Below the pieces are notes generated by a model, which saw nothing but the letters and a program-made list of their open reading frames with translations, had not been told where the DNA came from and searched no databases. From Variovorax sp. CF079 (GTDB taxonomy: Bacteria > Pseudomonadota > Gammaproteobacteria > Burkholderiales > Burkholderiaceae_C), in contig NZ_FMZU01000031.1 of assembly GCF_900101545.1 (NCBI RefSeq), forward strand, positions 1 through 64,000: a stretch of DNA of 64,000 nt, given 5' to 3'. Of this stretch, positions 60,952 through 64,000 are shown piece by piece (within the stretch, counting starts at the first letter, position 1; the number at the start of each line of letters is the position of its first letter). The translations under genes were made by a program, and so were the position numbers.

Positions 60952-61881
60952 TTATCGTGATGCCGCTGCGAGCACGGCGGGCGTGCGCGGTTGCGAGAGC
61001 TTCTTGCCGGCCACCACGGTGGCCACCACCGCCCCCGCGAAGCCGAGGGTGACGATGTCGATCGGCTCGCCGAGCAGCGGCACCGCGGCGAGGATCGAGA
61101 GAAAGGGTTGCAGCAGCTGGGTCTGGCTCACGCGCAGCGCACCGCCCATCGCGAGGCCGCGGTACCAGGCGAAGAAGCCCATCCACATCGAGAATACGCC
61201 GACGTAGACGAAGCCGATCCAGGCCGAGACGGCCACCGGCTGCTCGGGCCACAACCACAGCGTGCCCGGCAGCGTGACGGGCAGCGCCATCACGCAGACC
61301 CAGCAGATCACGCGCTCCGCGCCCAGGGCTGTAGTGACCTGCGCGCCGTAGATATAGCCCAGCGAGGCGGCGAACACCGCGCCGACCAGCAGCAGGTCGC
61401 CCCAGGCGAAGCCGAAGGCGGCGCCCTGGTCGCCCGCGCGCAGCACGGAGAACACGATCACCAGCGCGCTGCCTGCCAGCGCGCAGAGCCAGAAGCCGAG
61501 CCGCGCGCGCTGGTGCAGCACCCAGGCCGCGCAGGCTGCCGTGACCAGCGGCAGCAACGCCGTGACCACCGCCGCATGGCTCGCGCTGACCACGCGCAGC
61601 GCATAGGCCAGCAGCAGCGGGTAGCCGATCGCGTTGCCCAGCACGGCCATGCCGAGCGGCTTCCACTGATGGCGCTGCGGCAAGGGTGGCCGCGTGACGA
61701 GCAGGAAGATCGCCGACAGCACGCCGGCCAGCGCCGCGCGGCCCAGAGTCACGAACCAGGGCGAGAGCTGCGGCGCGTCCTGCGTGCCGGTGGCGAGCCG
61801 CGTCATCGGCAGCGTGACCGCGAAGAAGGCGACGCCCAGCACGCCGAGCCACATGCCCAGAGTCTCGTCCTTGATCTTCAT
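60952..61881 (-). CDS. EamA/DMT family transporter (operon gene 2)
   Basis: 309 residues with about ten hydrophobic segments and two EamA repeats. The start MKIKDETLGMWLGVLGVAFFAVTLPMTRLATG is chosen at 61881, overlapping the LysE stop by 4 bases. GLAMGGALRVSQTQLLQPFLSILAAVPLLGEP is the usual second-repeat end. Members export amino acids or drugs. It is the fourth exporter type in this operon. Confidence 0.9.
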   Translation of the reverse strand: MKIKDETLGMWLGVLGVAFFAVTLPMTRLATGTQDAPQLSPWFVTLGRAALAGVLSAIFLLVTRPPLPQRHQWKPLGMAVLGNAIGYPLLLAYALRVVSASHAAVVTALLPLVTAACAAWVLHQRARLGFWLCALAGSALVIVFSVLRAGDQGAAFGFAWGDLLLVGAVFAASLGYIYGAQVTTALGAERVICWVCVMALPVTLPGTLWLWPEQPVAVSAWIGFVYVGVFSMWMGFFAWYRGLAMGGALRVSQTQLLQPFLSILAAVPLLGEPIDIVTLGFAGAVVATVVAGKKLSQPRTPAVLAAASR

Positions 61882-62477
61882 ACGCTCGCCATCCACCAGG
61901 CCGTGAGCACCAGCACGGCGGCCATGGCGCGGTTGAACCAGAGCAGCCGCTTTCCCTGGGCCAGCCAGTTGCGCAGCAGCGCGCCGGCCAGCGCATAGAT
62001 GAAGTTGCTGGTGAAGGCATAGACCAGCATCACCGGCGCCACGATCGCAAGACGCTGCAGCGCATCGGCATGGCCGGCGATCCAGCCCGCCACCAGCGTC
62101 AGCGCCAGCAGCCAGGCCTTGATGTTGAGGAACTGCAGCAGCACGCCCTGCTTGAAGCCGACCGAGAGGCGCCGGCCGTCGGCCTGGCCCATCGTCGCGC
62201 TGCCGCTGAGTTTCCACGCGAGCCACAGCAGATAGGCGACACCGAGCGCCTTGATGGCCCAGCGCAGCGACGGCGCGGCGAGCACCAGCGCGCCGATGCC
62301 GGCCGCGCACAGCAACAGCAGCAGGGTCCAACCCACCGGTACTGCAAAGACGAAACGCATCGCGCGCGGCAGGCCGCCGTTGGCGGCGAGCGTGGTCGAC
62401 AGCGTGGTGTTCGGTCCGGGCGAGAAGCTCATCGCCGTGGCCAACACCAGCAGCGCGGTGAATTCTTGCCAGTTCAT
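61878..62477 (-). CDS. LysE family exporter (operon gene 1)
   Basis: 199 residues. LATAMSFSPGPNTTLSTTLAANGGLPRA at the start is the LysE signature and FLNIKAWLLALTLVAGW matches the usual NPKAWL region in modified form. It is the first gene after the divergent promoter region shared with the MocR regulator, so it responds most directly to it. Confidence 0.9.
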   Translation of the reverse strand: MNWQEFTALLVLATAMSFSPGPNTTLSTTLAANGGLPRAMRFVFAVPVGWTLLLLLCAAGIGALVLAAPSLRWAIKALGVAYLLWLAWKLSGSATMGQADGRRLSVGFKQGVLLQFLNIKAWLLALTLVAGWIAGHADALQRLAIVAPVMLVYAFTSNFIYALAGALLRNWLAQGKRLLWFNRAMAAVLVLTAWWMASV

Positions 62478-62501
62478 GGGACACACTCTAAACTGAGGAC
62501 C

Positions 62502-62531
62502 ATTACAGTACCGATACAGATCGCCGGACAA
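62502..62531 (-). promoter_or_regulatory. Candidate promoter of the ten-gene operon
   Basis: On the minus strand TTGTCC (62526-62531) and TGTAAT (62502-62507) form -35 and -10 boxes with an 18-base spacer. The first half of the regulator's inverted repeat lies in this spacer. The LysE start codon is 25 bases further on. Confidence 0.5.
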
Positions 62532-62550
62532 GGACCGAGCCTGTATCGGT
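62510..62550. promoter_or_regulatory. Likely MocR operator: perfect 10-bp inverted repeat
   Basis: ACCGATACAG (62510-62519) and CTGTATCGGT (62541-62550) are exact inverted copies 21 bases apart, in the 102-base gap between the operon and its regulator gene. Paired sites of this kind are usual for dimeric MocR regulators. Confidence 0.65.
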
Positions 62551-62579
62551 CCAACGATCGACACAGAACACAGACGCGC

Positions 62580-64000
62580 ATGCTGACACGGACCTCGACC
62601 CAGTCGCTGACGGAGCAACTCGCCGACCGTTTTTCCGAGCGCATTCGCACGCGCCTGCTGGCGCCCGGCGCGCGCCTGCCCTCGGTGCGCGAGTGCGCGC
62701 GACAACAGGGCGTGAGCCCGCACACGGTGGTCGCGGCCTATGACCAGTTGCTCGCGCAGGGCCTGGTCGAAGCCCGGCGCCAGCGTGGCTTCTATGTGCG
62801 CGACTCGATCGCGGCGCAGGCCGGGCCGGCCTTGTCGACCATGGGCCCGATCTCGGAGGAGCCCGCCGCCAAGCCCGTGCCCGCCGATGCGAGCACCCTC
62901 ATCCGCGGGATGTTCCATCGTCCCAGCGACAAGCCGCAGCCTGGCATGGGCGTGTTCCCGTCCGAATGGCTGGACTCGCCCTTCACGGCCGCTGCGGTGC
63001 GCCGCGTGACGAGCACCCGGGCGCTCAAGGATTTTTCGCTGCAGTACGGCGAGCCCGCGGGCGACAGCGGCCTGCGCCGCAGCCTGGCGACCAAGCTGGC
63101 GAATATCAACGTGCCGGCCGGGCCGGAACAGATCGTGACCACCGTCGGGGCGACGCACGCGCTCGACATCGTGAGCCGCACGCTGCTGCGCGCCGGCGAC
63201 GCGGTGATGGTCGAGGAGCCCGGCTGGGCGCTGGAATTCGCGCGGCTCGAGGCGCTCGGCATGCGCATCCTGCCCGTGCCGCGCAAGGCCGAAGGGCCGG
63301 ATCTCGAAGTGATGGAGCGTTACTGCGATGCTGGGAACGGCCACCAGCCCAAGCTCTTCGTGAGCGTGAGCGTGCTGCACAACCCGACCGGCTACAGCCT
63401 CACCCCGGGCAGCGCGCACCGCGTGCTGCAGCTGGCGAACAAGCACAACTTCCACATCGTCGAGGACGACACCTACAGCCATCTCGCGCCCGAGCATGCC
63501 ACCCGGCTCAGCGCGCTCGACGGACTACAGCGCACCATCTACGTGAGCGGCTTCGCGAAGATCCTGGCGCCCAACTGGCGTATCGGCTTTCTCGCTGCCT
63601 CGCCGGCCTTGGTGGGGCGCATGCTCGAAACCAAGCTGCTCACGACCTTGACCACGCCCTCGCTGTTCGAGCGCGCGCTGGCGTGGTGTATCGACCAGGG
63701 GCAGTTGCGCCGGCATGCCGAGCGCATCCGGCTGCGGCTCGACGGCGCACGTGGACGTACTGTCAAGCTGGCGCTCGCAGCCGGCTGCACGCTGGCCTCG
63801 GAGCCGGCGGGGCTGTTCGGCTGGGTCGACACCGGTGTCGACACCGATGCGCTGACCCAGCGCATGCTCGACGAGGGCTATCTGCTGGCGCCGGGCTCGC
63901 TGTTCCATGCGCGGCGTCCGCCGAGCACCCTGATGCGGATCAACTTCGCGACGGCGCAGGACGCGACTTTTTGGAAGGTGTTCGCGCGGGTGAAGACGCA
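62580..64000 (+). CDS. MocR-type regulator (GntR domain plus aminotransferase domain), 3' end outside window
   Basis: 473 codons are visible and the gene continues past the window; it is close to its C-terminus. The N-terminal winged helix (1-75) has LPSVRECARQQGVSPHTVVAAYDQLLAQGLVE. A short linker leads to a class I aminotransferase-like domain with LHNPTGYSL, VEDDTYSHL and the PLP lysine Lys327 in VSGFAKILAPNWRIG. MocR proteins use PLP and an amino acid or amine as signal. It is divergent from the ten-gene operon with a shared inverted repeat, so it is most likely its regulator. Confidence 0.92.
   Translation, partial: MLTRTSTQSLTEQLADRFSERIRTRLLAPGARLPSVRECARQQGVSPHTVVAAYDQLLAQGLVEARRQRGFYVRDSIAAQAGPALSTMGPISEEPAAKPVPADASTLIRGMFHRPSDKPQPGMGVFPSEWLDSPFTAAAVRRVTSTRALKDFSLQYGEPAGDSGLRRSLATKLANINVPAGPEQIVTTVGATHALDIVSRTLLRAGDAVMVEEPGWALEFARLEALGMRILPVPRKAEGPDLEVMERYCDAGNGHQPKLFVSVSVLHNPTGYSLTPGSAHRVLQLANKHNFHIVEDDTYSHLAPEHATRLSALDGLQRTIYVSGFAKILAPNWRIGFLAASPALVGRMLETKLLTTLTTPSLFERALAWCIDQGQLRRHAERIRLRLDGARGRTVKLALAAGCTLASEPAGLFGWVDTGVDTDALTQRMLDEGYLLAPGSLFHARRPPSTLMRINFATAQDATFWKVFARVKT

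Overview
The window looks like chromosomal DNA from a high-GC betaproteobacterium of the order Burkholderiales, most likely family Comamonadaceae and plausibly Variovorax. This is inferred from the tuf, tRNA-Trp, secE, nusG, rplKAJL, rpoBC order, the NtrYX-like pair next to rsmB, two solitary Bug-type solute-binding proteins, and a REP-like hairpin element of a kind I associate with this family. No species assignment can be made without a search.

Layout. 1-12.5 kb is the core transcription and translation block: end of tuf, tRNA-Trp, secE, nusG, rplK, rplA, rplJ, rplL, rpoB, rpoC. 12.5-18.4 kb holds a LemA-like protein, rsmB, a DUF4390-type protein, an NtrY-like kinase, a short NtrX-like regulator and tRNA-Phe. 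18.3-19.7 kb is a scar-like stretch: a partial copy of the tRNA-Phe 5' end, about 500 bases without a gene, and one LysE-type exporter. 19.7-25.3 kb is a sugar-acid catabolic cluster: GntR repressor, IlvD/Edd-type dehydratase, RraA-like aldolase, Bug protein and a convergent MFS permease. 25.4-31.9 kb carries pldA, a small exported protein and a Rep-type helicase as one operon, then a cardiolipin synthase gene interrupted by an amber codon, and an AEC permease. 31.9-35.5 kb holds priA and hemE separated by an AT-rich region with DnaA boxes. 35.5-38.6 kb is a LysR, tartrate/D-malate dehydrogenase and Bug set. 38.7-42.9 kb is an alaX, dsbD, thioredoxin-like, CoA-binding run. 43-49.7 kb is a mix of oxidoreductases, a LysR regulator, creatininase-like and PEBP proteins, stress-membrane and GIY-YIG-like proteins, cutA and a phosphatase. 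49.9-54.6 kb holds a 1309-residue autotransporter and a Tat-exported intradiol dioxygenase.

The most coherent accessory system is at 54.6-64 kb. Ten genes on the minus strand are packed with gaps of 1-25 bases or 4-base overlaps: LysE, EamA, aminotransferase, DJ-1/PfpI, LysE, GST, PhzF, glyoxalase-like, LysE, threonine-dehydratase-like. They run divergently from a MocR-type (GntR plus aminotransferase) regulator, with a perfect 10-bp inverted repeat between them. Four exporters, two PLP enzymes and three electrophile or carbonyl-handling families suggest amino-acid-like substrate sensing, conversion, detoxification and export. The substrate cannot be read from sequence.

Other notable points are the amber codon splitting the cardiolipin synthase gene, a GntR-type palindrome placed exactly in the spacer of a strong promoter, and the altered tRNA-Phe locus. 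I saw no CRISPR array, intact insertion sequence, rRNA or prophage.
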